64,000 nt of DNA from Paenarthrobacter aurescens (GTDB taxonomy: Bacteria; Actinomycetota; Actinomycetes; Actinomycetales; Micrococcaceae). The stretch covers positions 2,356,001 to 2,420,000 of the forward strand of contig NZ_CP157456.1 in the NCBI RefSeq assembly GCF_041549525.1, in the 5' to 3' direction. Made by a program: the position numbers and the translations under genes. This document shows, in pieces, positions 25,176-35,524 of the stretch; the stretch's first letter is position 1; each line of letters opens with the position of its first letter. The notes under the pieces were generated by a model, which was given only the letters and a program-made list of their open reading frames with translations, made no database searches and was not told the DNA's origin.

Positions 25176-26540
25176 CTACGCGCGGATCTGGCCCTCGCCC
25201 TGGACGATCCACTTGGTGGTGGTCAGCTCCGTGAGGCCCATGGGACCCCGGGCATGCAACTTTTGGGTGGAAATACCTACCTCGGCACCGAGGCCAAGCT
25301 CGCCGCCGTCGGTGAACCGGGTGGACGCGTTGACGATCACGGCCGCAGAATCCACTTCCGCAATGAATTTCTCGGCGTTGGCCAGGTTGTTGGTGAGAAT
25401 CGCTTCGGTATGTCCGGTGGTCCAGGTACGGATGTGGTTAACGGCCTCGTCAAGGCTGTCCACCATGGCAACGGCGAGATCAAGGTCCATGTATTCGGTG
25501 GCCCAGTCCTCGTCATCTGCAGGAACGGTTTCAATGTCCTCGCCCAGGGCAGCGGCAATCCGCCCGTCAACATGGAGCGTGACCCCGGCGGAACGCAGTG
25601 CTTTGGCAACAGCAGGAAGTACTGTGGTGCCCGAGTGCACCAGCAGCGTCTCTACCGTGTTGCAAACGCTGGGACGCTGCGTCTTGGCGTTGAGGAGAAT
25701 CTCCACGGCCATTTCTTCGTTGGCCGATTCATCGATGAAGATGTGGACATTGCCCTCGCCGGTTTCAATGACCGGCACAGCAGAGTTGGTGACCACAGTT
25801 TGAATGAGGTCCCTGCCTCCACGCGGAATCAGGACGTCCACCCGGCCGCGGGCCCGCATCAGTACATTGGCCCCTTCGCGGCCAAACTGGTCCACGGTCT
25901 GCACGGCGTCGGCGGGCAGGCCCACCGAATCCAATGCCTCCCGGAGGATCCTTACCAATGCCTCGTTAGTGTTGGCCGCAGCGGAGCCCCCGCGAAGAAT
26001 AACTGCATTGCCGCTCTTGAGAGCCAAGCCGGCGATGTCCACCGTAACGTTGGGGCGGGCCTCGTAAATAGCCGCCACAACACCCATGGGGACGTTCACC
26101 TGACGCAAGCGCAATCCGTTGGGAAGTGTCTGGCCACGGACCACGTTACCCACGGGATCGGGCAAACCTGCCAGGTTCTCCAAGGCAGCCACCAGTCCCT
26201 CAATACGGGCAGGCGTCAAGGTCAGGCGGTCCAGGAGTGCCGCGGAAGTGCCGTTGGCGCGGCCCATTGCCACGTCTTTGGAGTTGGCGTCAAGGATGTG
26301 CTTTTGGTTCTCCGTCAGGCTGGCTCCGATGGCACGAAGGGCACGGTCTTTCCATGCACGATTTGCCTGTGCCATACGGCGGGCGGCCTTGCGAGAGCGG
26401 TCGGCAGTGGCATGGACGGCAGCCTGGAGATCTTCCGGTGACAACGGCACTGCACCTGCCGCAGGGTTCTCCGGCGTCTGGCCGGAAGTACCGGAAACGT
26501 CGGAGATCACAAGGGCTTCGGGGGTCAGTGCTTCAGTCAT
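25176..26540 (-). CDS. proA: Gamma-glutamyl phosphate reductase
   Basis: 454 residues. ProA reduces gamma-glutamyl phosphate to glutamate semialdehyde, the second step of proline synthesis. The aldehyde-dehydrogenase-like fold shows VPMGVVAAIYEARPNVTVD, GNAVILRGGSAAANTN and the active-site cysteine in TQRPSVCNTVETLLVH. An N-terminal extension of about 30 residues precedes the conserved domain. Its ATG overlaps the proB stop by 4 nt, so the two are translationally coupled. Confidence 0.97.
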   Translation of the reverse strand: MTEALTPEALVISDVSGTSGQTPENPAAGAVPLSPEDLQAAVHATADRSRKAARRMAQANRAWKDRALRAIGASLTENQKHILDANSKDVAMGRANGTSAALLDRLTLTPARIEGLVAALENLAGLPDPVGNVVRGQTLPNGLRLRQVNVPMGVVAAIYEARPNVTVDIAGLALKSGNAVILRGGSAAANTNEALVRILREALDSVGLPADAVQTVDQFGREGANVLMRARGRVDVLIPRGGRDLIQTVVTNSAVPVIETGEGNVHIFIDESANEEMAVEILLNAKTQRPSVCNTVETLLVHSGTTVLPAVAKALRSAGVTLHVDGRIAAALGEDIETVPADDEDWATEYMDLDLAVAMVDSLDEAVNHIRTWTTGHTEAILTNNLANAEKFIAEVDSAAVIVNASTRFTDGGELGLGAEVGISTQKLHARGPMGLTELTTTKWIVQGEGQIRA

Positions 26541-27718
26541 GCTCCAAGTTTAGATGAGCGCGGGGTTCTCAGGAGCACCAGGTCGTCAACATGAACAACT
26601 TCGCGGTCATAGCCACGTCCCATGGCCTGCCCGAGCTCCTGGGTGGTTCGGCCCAGCATGCGCGGGAGTTCTTCGGAAGAATAGTTCACCAGGCCTCGCG
26701 CCAGGACGGTCCCGTCATGGGCTACCACCTCAACAGGATCCCCGGCTTCGAAGTCACCACTGATCTCCGTTATGCCTGCGGGAAGCAGTGACCTGTGCCG
26801 GTCCCGCACGGCTTTCACGGCGCCGTCGTCGAGCATCAGCCGGCCCTGGACCGTGGCCAGGTGCGCCAACCACAGCAGCCGGACAGGCTTGCGGTTGCCG
26901 TTTACGGCGAACCAGGTTCCCACATCCTCGCCCGCCAAAGCCGCGGCGGCGTTGGCTGTGGAGGTGACAAGGGCATGGATTCCCGAGCCGGCGGCAATGG
27001 ACGCCGCCTCCACCTTGGTCATCATTCCGCCGGTTCCTACCCCGGCCTTACCCGCCTTGCCAATGGTCACGTCTTCAAGGTCCTGCGGACCACGGACCAG
27101 CGGAATGCGTTGAGCGCCTTGGGACGGCGGACCGTCGTACAGGGCGTCGACGTCGGAGAGCAGCACCAGCGCATCGGCGCGGACCAAGTGGGCCACCAGG
27201 GCAGCCAGGCGATCGTTGTCCCCAAAGCGGATCTCATGCGTGGCCACGGTGTCATTCTCATTGACTACCGGCACCACGCCGAGGTTCAGCAGCCTGTCCA
27301 GGGCGCGGAAGGCATTGGTGTGTTGCGTACGGCGCATCAGGTCATCGGCCGTCAGCAGAACCTGGCTGACGGTTACACCGTGGGCGCTGAAGGCCTGCGT
27401 ATAACGGGCCATCAGGAGCCCCTGCCCCACGCTGGCGGCAGCTTGCTGAGTGGCCAGGTCCTTGGGCCTTTTGGCCAGGCCCAAGGGGGCGAGGCCGGCC
27501 GCAATGGCGCCGGAGGACACCAGGATGATTTCAGTGCCCGCATTGCGTTTTTCTGCCAGTGCGTTGACGAGCCCTGTGAGGGACTTCTCGGAGATGCCGC
27601 CCTTGATGCTTGTCAGCGAGGACGAGCCTACTTTGACAACAATCCGCTTGGCGGTGGCAAGGGCCTGGCGTTCAAAGTCTTCAGCTGTGTCCGGAGCGTC
27701 GATGGTCCTAGTCGTCAT
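26537..27718 (-). CDS. proB: Glutamate 5-kinase
   Basis: 393 residues. ProB phosphorylates glutamate, the feedback-controlled first step to proline. The amino-acid-kinase domain has [11 protein letters not shown] near the N-terminus, [29 protein letters not shown] and [13 protein letters not shown]; a C-terminal PUA domain follows ([20 protein letters not shown]). ATG 27718 overlaps the end of obgE; the GTG at 27721 is an alternative. It is in an obgE-proB-proA series, common in Gram-positives. Confidence 0.97.
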   Translation of the reverse strand: MTTRTIDAPDTAEDFERQALATAKRIVVKVGSSSLTSIKGGISEKSLTGLVNALAEKRNAGTEIILVSSGAIAAGLAPLGLAKRPKDLATQQAAASVGQGLLMARYTQAFSAHGVTVSQVLLTADDLMRRTQHTNAFRALDRLLNLGVVPVVNENDTVATHEIRFGDNDRLAALVAHLVRADALVLLSDVDALYDGPPSQGAQRIPLVRGPQDLEDVTIGKAGKAGVGTGGMMTKVEAASIAAGSGIHALVTSTANAAAALAGEDVGTWFAVNGNRKPVRLLWLAHLATVQGRLMLDDGAVKAVRDRHRSLLPAGITEISGDFEAGDPVEVVAHDGTVLARGLVNYSSEELPRMLGRTTQELGQAMGRGYDREVVHVDDLVLLRTPRSSKLGA

Positions 27719-29294
27719 CACCGGAATCCAAGTGGCTTTCCTTCACAGCCTGGGCGCGGCGACCACTGACAGACTCAGTCCAGATACCCGCCTTGCGCTC
27801 GGCTTCAAGCTCTGCCCGTGCAGCAGCCTTGGCTTCGCGCCGCTCGATCTGCTCATCGCGCTTCTGTGAACGCGTGGGGCGGTCACCGATGTCCGCCACG
27901 CGAATGTCAGTACCGCGGGGCGTTGCAAGGAGTTCGGCGCCGGCCATCATGGTGGGCTCCCAATCGAACACCACGCCGTCGTCCTCACCAATAACCACGG
28001 TGTCGCCGGGCTTTGCCCCAACCTTGAAGAGCTCGGTCTCCACACCAAGCTTGGCAAGGCGGTCCGCAAGGTAGCCAATGGCTTCCTCGTTGGTGAAGTC
28101 AGTCTGCTTCACCCACCGCACCGGCTTCTCGCCCAGGACGCGGAACAGTGGCTCGAGGTTCTTCTCCTCGCGGCGGATCTTGAAGCCGGACTCATTGACA
28201 GCCCGGGGACGCAGCACCGGAGGTGCAACCTTCGGCGGTGCCGTCTTAACGGCATCCCGTGCCGCCTGGACAATTTCCGCCATGGCAAAGCCAAGCTGGC
28301 GCAAACCTTCGTGGCTCGTTGCCGATACTTCAAAGACGCGGTAGCCGCGGGCCTCGAGGTCCGGGCGGACAAACTCGGCCATGTCCTTGCCGTCGGGAAG
28401 GTCCACCTTGTTGAGCACTACCAGCTTGGGACGCTCATTCAGGGGCACCACTTCGCCGTCAACACCGGCGTAGCTCATATCCACTGCGTACTTCTCCAGT
28501 TCAGCCTCAATGATGGCGAGGTCCGAAAGGGGATCGCGGTCTGATTCAAGGGTTCCGCAGTCAAGGACGTGAACCAGTGCAGCACAGCGTTCCACGTGAC
28601 GCAGGAAGTTGTGGCCCAGGCCCTTGCCCTCACTGGCGCCTTCGATCAGGCCGGGAACATCGGCAATGGTGAAGCGGACCTCGCCCGCCTGCACTACGCC
28701 GAGGTTGGGAATGAGGGTGGTGAAGGGGTAATCGGCAATCTTGGGCCGGGCAGCAGACATTGCCGCGATGAGGCTTGACTTGCCGGCGGAGGGGAAGCCA
28801 ACAAGGGCAATATCTGCGATGGACTTCAGTTCCAGGACGATGTCACTGGATTCACCTTCGATTCCCAGCAATGCAAAGCCGGGAGCCCGGCGCTTCTGGG
28901 ATGAAAGGGATGCGTTGCCCAGGCCGCCTTGGCCGCCGGCGGCTGCAACGTACTCAGTGCCCTCGCCAACAAGGTCAGCCAGGACTTCGCCGTCCTTGGT
29001 CTTGACCACGGTGCCATCGGGCACGGGAAGAATCAGCGTTTCACCGTTCTTGCCACCGCGCCAGTCACCCATGCCGGGCCCGCCATTGGTGGCGTGCCGG
29101 TGGGGAGCGTGATGGTAATCCAGCAGGGTGGTGGTTTGGGCCGAGACCCGGAGAATGACATCTCCACCGTTGCCGCCGTTGCCGCCGTCAGGTCCACCGA
29201 GGGGCTTGAACTTTTCCCGCTTCACAGAGACACAGCCGTGGCCGCCGGTTCCGCCGGATACGTGCAGGACTACCCGGTCTACAAAGCTCGCCAC
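27708..29294 (-). CDS. obgE: Obg family GTPase CgtA/ObgE
   Basis: 528 residues: an Obg fold (Gly-rich, [20 protein letters not shown]), a GTPase domain with G1 [26 protein letters not shown] (G3) and NKVDLPDG (G4), then an OCT domain, and a charged C-terminal extension of about 80 residues ([20 protein letters not shown]). It assists 50S maturation and stress signalling. The GTG at 29294 has GAGGAG 6 nt upstream. A terminator lies between it and rpmA, so obgE probably has its own promoter. Confidence 0.97.
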   Translation of the reverse strand: MASFVDRVVLHVSGGTGGHGCVSVKREKFKPLGGPDGGNGGNGGDVILRVSAQTTTLLDYHHAPHRHATNGGPGMGDWRGGKNGETLILPVPDGTVVKTKDGEVLADLVGEGTEYVAAAGGQGGLGNASLSSQKRRAPGFALLGIEGESSDIVLELKSIADIALVGFPSAGKSSLIAAMSAARPKIADYPFTTLIPNLGVVQAGEVRFTIADVPGLIEGASEGKGLGHNFLRHVERCAALVHVLDCGTLESDRDPLSDLAIIEAELEKYAVDMSYAGVDGEVVPLNERPKLVVLNKVDLPDGKDMAEFVRPDLEARGYRVFEVSATSHEGLRQLGFAMAEIVQAARDAVKTAPPKVAPPVLRPRAVNESGFKIRREEKNLEPLFRVLGEKPVRWVKQTDFTNEEAIGYLADRLAKLGVETELFKVGAKPGDTVVIGEDDGVVFDWEPTMMAGAELLATPRGTDIRVADIGDRPTRSQKRDEQIERREAKAAARAELEAERKAGIWTESVSGRRAQAVKESHLDSGDDD

Positions 29295-29398
29295 GTGGAT
29301 CTCCTCAGTTGCTGTCTTCCAGCGTTTGTTGCTGTTGCCAGCGCTGTTGCAAAAACCAGTGCGCTAAAGCGCCCTAGTCGATTGTAATGCGGTTAAAA

Positions 29399-29438
29399 GA
29401 ACGGTGGAGCGGGCCGTTTGGCCCGCTCCACCGGTTCA
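29399..29438 (-). terminator. Intrinsic terminator after rpmA
   Basis: A long hairpin (stem about 17 bp with a one-base bulge, GTTT loop) follows the rpmA stop by 10 nt. On the minus strand it continues TCTTTTAACC. It separates the rplU-rpmA unit from obgE. Confidence 0.85.
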
Positions 29439-29448
29439 GAACTTGTTG

Positions 29449-29712
29449 TTACTCTGCAGCTGCAGCAGCAACAATGTTCACTACGCGACGGCCGCGGCGA
29501 GTACCAAACTCAACCGCACCGGCCTGCAGTGCGAACAGGGTGTCGTCGCCACCGCGACCGACGCCTGCACCGGGGTGGAAGTGGGTCCCACGCTGGCGAA
29601 CGATGATCTCGCCAGCGGAAACTACCTGACCACCGAAACGCTTGACGCCCAGGTACTGAGCGTTGGAGTCACGACCGTTGCGAGTGGAACTCGCGCCTTT
29701 TTTGTGTGCCAT
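29449..29712 (-). CDS. rpmA: 50S ribosomal protein L27
   Basis: 87 residues. L27 reaches the peptidyl transferase centre. The N-terminus starts directly with [19 protein letters not shown], without the cleavable leader found in Firmicutes. The core has [20 protein letters not shown] and the end is an Ala-rich tail ([11 protein letters not shown]). It lies 61 nt after rplU. Confidence 0.98.
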   Translation of the reverse strand: MAHKKGASSTRNGRDSNAQYLGVKRFGGQVVSAGEIIVRQRGTHFHPGAGVGRGGDDTLFALQAGAVEFGTRRGRRVVNIVAAAAAE

Positions 29713-29773
29713 GTGAAATGCCTGCCTCTAAATTTCTGGGGAAACTGAAAAACCTGAACAGCGGTAACGAAAG

Positions 29774-30094
29774 TTACGCGATGCTGGTGATCTTGATCTT
29801 GGTCAGTTCCTGACGGTGACCCTGACGCTTCCGGTAGCCGGTCTTGTTCTTGAACTTCTGGATGACGATCTTCGGACCACGGAGGTCCTCGAGGATCTCA
29901 GCCGTGACCTTGACGTTGGCCAGTTCCGCAGCTGCGGAGGTGACCTTCTCGCCGTCAACCAGGAGCAATGCGGGCAGCTCAAGCGTGCTACCGGCTCCAC
30001 CGGGGACGCGGTTCAGCGTTACGTAGTCTCCAACGGAAACTTTTTCTTGGCGGCCGCCTGCGCGGACAATCGCGTACACCACTTGGGTACTCAC
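29774..30094 (-). CDS. rplU: 50S ribosomal protein L21
   Basis: 106 residues. L21 binds 23S rRNA domain I. Family motifs: [40 protein letters not shown] and [11 protein letters not shown]. The GTG at 30094 gives [10 protein letters not shown]; a second GTG at 30079 would give the shorter MVYAIV form seen in some relatives. The 5' leader is at most 399 nt, the gap to the ThiD-TenA stop. Confidence 0.97.
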   Translation of the reverse strand: MSTQVVYAIVRAGGRQEKVSVGDYVTLNRVPGGAGSTLELPALLLVDGEKVTSAAAELANVKVTAEILEDLRGPKIVIQKFKNKTGYRKRQGHRQELTKIKITSIA

Positions 30095-30493
30095 TTCTCT
30101 CGACGTTTATTACAAAATTTGCGTGCGGAACCTTGAACCGGAATCAGGCCTGGTTCGCGCTGTGCCTCAACGCCGTGGACTTCTGATCGAAGTCCGCGAG
30201 TCATCCCATGAACAATTCCAAGGGGCATAACCCAAGTGTTGGCGTAAGCACCGAAGATCAAGATTACGCTAGTTTGACCTTCAGCTGCAAATGAGGCCGG
30301 GTCCGGAGGCTACCTCGTGACTTGCATCACTAGTTGTAACGGACTCTCCCGGCACCGTGCCCATACAGCCTACAGTGTTTGGGCCAGATTAACGCGATTC
30401 GGCCGGCGACGCGCTGACGTGTCCCAACAATCACCCTGAAACTGCTCTGGAAACTCCGCAGAGGAGGCCTGCTGAACCGTTCCTCTGGCGACG
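30095..30493. other. 399-nt intergenic region with the presumed rplU promoter
   Basis: Both flanking genes are on the minus strand. I see no convincing ORF or strong hairpin terminator here. The rplU promoter should lie within it, but I cannot point to a clear -35/-10 pair. Confidence 0.5.
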
Positions 30494-32029
30494 TCAGACA
30501 AACAGCCTGGGAGCGTCAAAGAATGCGGTCTCGTAGCGGCAGGACTGGGTGAAAGCCTCCATCATGGCCACCTTCTCGGCATCAGAAGCCGCAATCGCCG
30601 CAGCGTCCGTGAGATTGATCGCTTTTCGCGTTGCCGCAGCGAAGTCCGGGTCGGCGTAGGTCTTCAACCACTCGGCATACGAGTGGTCCGCGGGGGCGCC
30701 CGCCTCAACATAGGCGCCATGCAACTGCTGACCGACCTCCGCGTACAACCAGTAGCAGGGCAGGATCGCTGCGAGGACCACCGCGTAACTGCCTGAAGCA
30801 GAGGTCGCCAGCAAGTGGTCCACATAAGACTTGGTAACCGGCCCCGTGCCTGTTGGCACAGGGCGGGTGCTCAACCAGTTTCTGTGCAACTCCGACTCAA
30901 CTTCCAGGCACTGCTGGGAAGCCCTGGCCCAGAACAATTGCTCTTCTTCCGTGGGAGCAAGCGCACCGGCACGCGCCAAGACCCTCGAGTATCCGTTGAG
31001 ATAGATCGCATCCTGGGCGAGATAGTAATTGAAATCACGTTCCGGGAGCTCGCCGGACTGAAGCTGCTGAATAAATTCGAGCCCGTAGATTGATTCGAGT
31101 TCCGGTGCAGCGGCATTCCACAGCTTTGCAGCAAAGGCCCCAGGCGAGGCCGCTTGCCGGAGGTGGTGAAAATGATGAACGGGTCCGTTCCCTTGACCCA
31201 CCCGCAGGTATTCCGAGGCTGTCAATGCTCCCAGCAGCCAAGGTTTCACCTCCCGCAATGAAGCTTCCCAGTCACCGGTGCGGGCTTGGACCGTCGCCAA
31301 GGCCGAAGACAGCGAACAACCTGTCCCGTGGCTGTTGGGCGTCACAATCCGGGGACCTGAAACCTCTATCACGTCACGCGACAACAGCCCGGTGGTGTTC
31401 ACCAAGGCGTCGGGGCATTCCGGGCCCGGCAGATGGCCTCCTTTGACCAATACCGTGTTTCCATATTCCGCAGCCAGGCGCTTGCCTTGATCCAGCGCTG
31501 CAGCCCAGTCCTCCGCCTCAGGCTCCCCCAGCAACATGGCCAGCTCAGGAAGGTTGGGCGTGATGAGGTGGGCCAGAGGCAGCAGTGAACGCAGGGCTTG
31601 CTCCGCGGACTCCCGCAGCAGCCTGTCACCGCTGGTGGCCACCATCACCGGATCAAGGACCACGACGGCGGGGCGCACCTCCTGGAGCCAGCTCCGGACC
31701 TGGTCAATGACGGCAGCATCGCCAAGCATCCCGATCTTTACGGCATCAAGGGTGATGTCAGCGCTGATGGCATCGAGCTGCTGGCGCAGGAAAGGGGCGG
31801 GTGGGACGTGGACGGCGCTGACTCCCACAGTGTTCTGTGCCGTGAGCGCTGTGATGGCGGCCATGCCGTACCCACCCAGCGCTGCAATGCTCTTCAGGTC
31901 CGCCTGAATTCCGGCACCGCCTGAGGGGTCCGAGCCGGCAATACTGAGAACGCGCGGGATGGGGCGGGCCAACAGTGTTTCCCGGGCACCGTCAAACGGG
32001 TACACGGATGAGGATAATGATGCAGTCAT
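30494..32029 (-). CDS. thiD: Fused HMP/HMP-P kinase (ThiD) and thiaminase II (TenA)
   Basis: 511 residues with two enzyme domains. Residues about 25-280 are ThiD: IAGSDPSGGAGIQADLKSI, VVLDPVMVATSGDRLL, VLVKGGHLPG and TPNSHGTGCSLSSALA. Residues about 290-505 are TenA: NYYLAQDAIYLNGYSRVLA and the Cys in PCYWLYAEVGQQLHG. Together they phosphorylate hydroxymethylpyrimidine and salvage aminopyrimidine from degraded thiamine. A TPP riboswitch precedes it. The Shine-Dalgarno AAGGGA lies inside the riboswitch's last helix, so control is probably translational. Confidence 0.95.
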   Translation of the reverse strand: MTASLSSSVYPFDGARETLLARPIPRVLSIAGSDPSGGAGIQADLKSIAALGGYGMAAITALTAQNTVGVSAVHVPPAPFLRQQLDAISADITLDAVKIGMLGDAAVIDQVRSWLQEVRPAVVVLDPVMVATSGDRLLRESAEQALRSLLPLAHLITPNLPELAMLLGEPEAEDWAAALDQGKRLAAEYGNTVLVKGGHLPGPECPDALVNTTGLLSRDVIEVSGPRIVTPNSHGTGCSLSSALATVQARTGDWEASLREVKPWLLGALTASEYLRVGQGNGPVHHFHHLRQAASPGAFAAKLWNAAAPELESIYGLEFIQQLQSGELPERDFNYYLAQDAIYLNGYSRVLARAGALAPTEEEQLFWARASQQCLEVESELHRNWLSTRPVPTGTGPVTKSYVDHLLATSASGSYAVVLAAILPCYWLYAEVGQQLHGAYVEAGAPADHSYAEWLKTYADPDFAAATRKAINLTDAAAIAASDAEKVAMMEAFTQSCRYETAFFDAPRLFV

Positions 32030-32036
32030 GAGGACA

Positions 32037-32112
32037 TCCCTTCGCCGGTGCTAACCGGACAGGTTCAACGGGTCTGGATCTCAGCCGGGCCCAACGCCCG
32101 GCACCCCGTGTC
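32037..32112 (-). promoter_or_regulatory. TPP (THI element) riboswitch
   Basis: On the minus strand the conserved TPP-aptamer segments are in order: ACGGGGTGCC, a variable stem, CTGAGATCCAGACCCGT, TGAACCTG, GTTAGCACCGGCGAAGGGA. The 3' end is only 7 nt from the start codon, so ligand binding should hide the ribosome-binding site. Thiamine pyrophosphate would lower ThiD-TenA synthesis. Confidence 0.96.
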
Positions 32113-32238
32113 AGTCCCCAAGCCTAGCCGGGAAGCAGTGTGCTGCGGGAACCGGAGTGCATACAAGCGTGGATGTGACCGGGAAGAACTCTCTGCCGAA
32201 GAAGGACTGCCCCTGCCAAGGACGGAAGAGAACGCAAA

Positions 32239-32281
32239 GGGGCCCCGCGCTACCTGGTAATGCCGGATAGCGCGGGACCCC
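32239..32281 (-). terminator. Intrinsic terminator after rne
   Basis: A 14-bp stem with one U-G pair (32239-32252 with 32268-32281) encloses a 15-nt loop. On the minus strand it is followed by TTTGCGTTC. It separates rne from the TPP-controlled gene downstream. Confidence 0.75.
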
Positions 32282-32314
32282 TCAGAGGTTCCGTGGTGGG
32301 CGGTATGCCCCGGA

Positions 32315-35300
32315 CTAGAGCTCCGAGGCCGGGACCCCCACTCCAAGGATGATGGGCTCGTCGGTGGATACCTTCTTGGCCGGCTCCGCAGGCGCCTTGG
32401 CCTCGTGGGCTGAACCTCGGGTATCCGATGCCGTCACCTCATGGTGCTCCACACTGGTTTCATTCGCAGCACCTTGTGCCCTGCTGGCACTGCGGTTACG
32501 GCGGCCGCGACGACCCCGTGACGGTGAAGAGGCCTGGGGATCCTCCTCTGCAGCAGGTGCTTCCCGCGTGTCAGCAGATTTCGGCGCAGCAGCTTCCGGC
32601 GTGGCAACAGAGTCCTGGGTGGCAGCGGCTTCCGGGGCGGCGCCCAGGTGGGAGAACGCTTCAGCCAGCAGATCCAGGCTCATGGCAGGCTTGGCCGCCT
32701 GCGGTTCCTCGTGGTGCTCCACGAATGGCAGCGCAACTTCTTCCCCGCCGAAGCGCAGGACCGGAGTGGACCTTGCTTCCTGAGCTGCTTCCTGAGCTGC
32801 TTCCTGAACTGCCGCCTCGCGTGCAGCCTCTGCTGCTTCGCCACTGACTGCGGATCCGGATGCGGAGCCAGCTGGCTCGTGCTGCCCGGCGGCTCGTGCC
32901 TGCTCTTCTGCGCGGTGAACTTCGTCGTCATGCAAGTGGGCGGCGTGCGCTGCAGCTGCAATGGTGGCCAAGGCAGCCCTGGTGGCCTCAGCCTTGGCCT
33001 GACGGGCAGAATCCTGCGGTTCAGCCGAGACAGCAGGGGCAGTGGCTACCGGGGCGGACGAGGTTGTATGGACCTGTGCGGGCGCTTCAGCAACAGCCTG
33101 TCCCCCACCCTTCCCGCGGCGGCGCTTACGCTCGGTGCGCGCAGCGGGCTGCTGCACCTCGGTGTTGGGGCGGTGGTGTTCAGCAGCCACCACGTTGGCG
33201 CGGCGGTGTTCAACGGGTTCGTCGTGAGTGACCACGCCACGGCCTGCACAGTGCTCGCACTGCTCACCGAAGACCTCCAGAAGGCCGGTTCCCATGCGCT
33301 TGCGTGTCATCTGGACCAGGCCCAGGGACGTTACTTCGGCCACCTGGTGCTTGGTGCGGTCCCGGCCCAGGCACTCCACCATGCGTCGCAGTACGAGGTC
33401 GCGGTTGGATTCGAGGACCATGTCAATGAAGTCAATGACAATAATGCCGCCGATGTCGCGCAGACGCAGCTGGCGAACCACTTCCTCGGCTGCTTCAAGG
33501 TTGTTCTTGGTGACCGTTTCTTCCAGGTTTCCACCGCTGCCGGTGAACTTGCCGGTGTTGACGTCCACCACGGTCATGGCCTCGGTCCGGTCAATAACCA
33601 GCGAACCACCCGAGGGCAGGAAAACCTTGCGTTCCAGGGCCTTGTGGATCTGCTCGTCGATGCGCCAGGCAGCAAAGATGTCCTGGTCCTTGGTCCACTT
33701 TTCCAGGCGGCCCACCAGATCAGGGGCAACGTAGGTCACGTAAGCCTCGATCGTGTCCCAGGCGTCATCACCGGAGACAATCAGCTTGGAGAAGTCCTCA
33801 TTGAAGACGTCACGAACTACCTTGATGGTCAGGTCCGGCTCGCCGTACAGGAGTTCAGGAGCAAGGACCTTGGTGGAAGCGGCCTGCCCTTCAATGCCTT
33901 CCCACTGTGCGCGCAGACGGTTGATGTCATGCGTCAGTTCTTCCTCCGACGCACCTTCAGCGGCTGTGCGGACAATGACGCCTGCGTTTTCCGGCAAGCG
34001 GTCCTTCAGGATGCGCTTGAGGCGGTTGCGTTCGACGTCGGGCAGCTTGCGTGAGATGCCGGTCATGGAACCGCCGGGTACGTACACGAGGTAACGGCCC
34101 GGAAGGGAGATCTGGCTGGTGAGGCGGGCACCCTTGTGCCCTACAGGGTCCTTGGTGACCTGGACCAGGACGGAGTCGCCGGATTTCAGGGCGTTCTCGA
34201 TCCGGCGCGGCTGGCCTTCAAGGTTCACCGCATCCCAGTTGACTTCACCGGCGTACAGTACGGCGTTGCGGCCACGTCCGATGTCCACGAAAGCAGCTTC
34301 CATGGAGGGCAGCACATTCTGGACCTTGCCCAAGTACACATTGCCGATCAGGGAGTCCTGCTGGGTCTTGGACACGAAGTGCTCAGCGAGTACGCCGTCT
34401 TCCAGGACACCGATCTGAATTCTGTCGTCACGCTGGCGGACGATCATTTGGCGATCCACTGATTCACGGCGGGCCAGGAACTCAGCCTCGGTGATGACCT
34501 GACGACGGCGGCCGGTCTCGCGGGATTCGCGGCGGCGCTGCTTCTTGGCCTCCAGGCGGGTGGAACCCTTGACGCCCGTCACCCGGTTGGACGGGGCCGT
34601 CTCGGTGATGGGGCGCGGAGCACGTACCCGGGTGACCGTGTTGGGCGGATCATCATCGGTGCCGCCGGTCAGTTCAAGATCCTGGTCTCCACGACGACGA
34701 CGGCGACGACGACGCGAGGTCACACCTTCTTCAAGTGCTTCAACTGCAGGCGCGTCCTCGTCCTCGGACTCGGGGGCGTCTTCATTCTCGTTCTCATCCC
34801 GTTCGGTTCCGCGGCGACCACGACGGCCACGGCTCCTGCGGCGGCGGCGGCTTCCGGCGTCTTCAAGCTCGCCCTCAGCACCGGCTTCGGCTTCTTCTTC
34901 GGGCTCTTCTGCCTTTTCTTCCACCGTGGCAACGCGAGGAACAGTGGTGAGGTCCGGGGCCTGGAAAATCATGGAGGTGATGGAAACCGGCTCCATGAAA
35001 AGCGAGGTGGGTGCTGCGGGGGCGTCTTCCTCGGCAGGGGTCCGGGCCAGTACGTCTTCGGCCGCGGGCTCTTCCGTTGCAGCCTCAGCGTCCGGCGCCT
35101 CCGGCTGGGAGCCGGGCTCCGGCGTCGTGCTTTTTTCAGCCGCTTCCGCAACAGCGGGAGCTTCGGCTGCCTCAGCCTTGGGCTTGGTGGCCCGACGACG
35201 GCGGATCGGCTTTTCGGGGGCGGGCCCGGCGGCTGATTCGGGGCCGGCTTCTGCCGCAGCTTCAGGTTCTGCAGTGGTTTCCTCACCCAGCCCCGGCAGC

Positions 35301-35524
35301 GGCTCTGCAGGTTCTACCTTCTTGCGCGAGCGGGTGCGGCGCACCGGCGCCTTGGTGGCCTCGGCGGCGACATCCGGGGTGGACGCCTCGGCAGCTGGTG
35401 CCTCAACGTCAGCAACTACCTTGGGCGCAGCCTTGCGCCGGGTCCTGGTGGTTTTCTTGGGCGCTTCCGCAGTTTCCGCGGGAGCTGCCTCGTCATTAAC
35501 GGCTACAACCTGGTCATTATCCAT
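32315..35524 (-). CDS. rne: Ribonuclease E/G family endoribonuclease
   Basis: 1069 residues. The central catalytic domain has an S1-like part (GNVYLGKVQNVLPSMEAAFV, PGRYLVYVPGG), the metal-binding IIVIDFIDM, and the zinc-link CxxC in EQCEHCAGRGV. It cleaves single-stranded RNA in mRNA decay and rRNA/tRNA maturation. Very long disordered Ala/Glu/Pro/Arg-rich regions flank it (about 370 residues before, 270 after), including arginine-rich blocks (SRRRRRSRGRRGRRG). The frame is open to 35644, but ATG 35524 (MDNDQVVAV) with GCAGGAG upstream is the better start. Confidence 0.94.
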   Translation of the reverse strand: MDNDQVVAVNDEAAPAETAEAPKKTTRTRRKAAPKVVADVEAPAAEASTPDVAAEATKAPVRRTRSRKKVEPAEPLPGLGEETTAEPEAAAEAGPESAAGPAPEKPIRRRRATKPKAEAAEAPAVAEAAEKSTTPEPGSQPEAPDAEAATEEPAAEDVLARTPAEEDAPAAPTSLFMEPVSITSMIFQAPDLTTVPRVATVEEKAEEPEEEAEAGAEGELEDAGSRRRRRSRGRRGRRGTERDENENEDAPESEDEDAPAVEALEEGVTSRRRRRRRRGDQDLELTGGTDDDPPNTVTRVRAPRPITETAPSNRVTGVKGSTRLEAKKQRRRESRETGRRRQVITEAEFLARRESVDRQMIVRQRDDRIQIGVLEDGVLAEHFVSKTQQDSLIGNVYLGKVQNVLPSMEAAFVDIGRGRNAVLYAGEVNWDAVNLEGQPRRIENALKSGDSVLVQVTKDPVGHKGARLTSQISLPGRYLVYVPGGSMTGISRKLPDVERNRLKRILKDRLPENAGVIVRTAAEGASEEELTHDINRLRAQWEGIEGQAASTKVLAPELLYGEPDLTIKVVRDVFNEDFSKLIVSGDDAWDTIEAYVTYVAPDLVGRLEKWTKDQDIFAAWRIDEQIHKALERKVFLPSGGSLVIDRTEAMTVVDVNTGKFTGSGGNLEETVTKNNLEAAEEVVRQLRLRDIGGIIVIDFIDMVLESNRDLVLRRMVECLGRDRTKHQVAEVTSLGLVQMTRKRMGTGLLEVFGEQCEHCAGRGVVTHDEPVEHRRANVVAAEHHRPNTEVQQPAARTERKRRRGKGGGQAVAEAPAQVHTTSSAPVATAPAVSAEPQDSARQAKAEATRAALATIAAAAHAAHLHDDEVHRAEEQARAAGQHEPAGSASGSAVSGEAAEAAREAAVQEAAQEAAQEARSTPVLRFGGEEVALPFVEHHEEPQAAKPAMSLDLLAEAFSHLGAAPEAAATQDSVATPEAAAPKSADTREAPAAEEDPQASSPSRGRRGRRNRSASRAQGAANETSVEHHEVTASDTRGSAHEAKAPAEPAKKVSTDEPIILGVGVPASEL

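Noticed and set aside
30095..30493. Possible L21 leader or structured RNA upstream of rplU
   Set aside because: I could not build a convincing conserved structure by eye; left as an unassigned intergenic region.
32648..34054. 468-codon plus-strand open frame
   Set aside because: It lies opposite the catalytic region of rne, which has clear motifs, and its own translation is low-quality.
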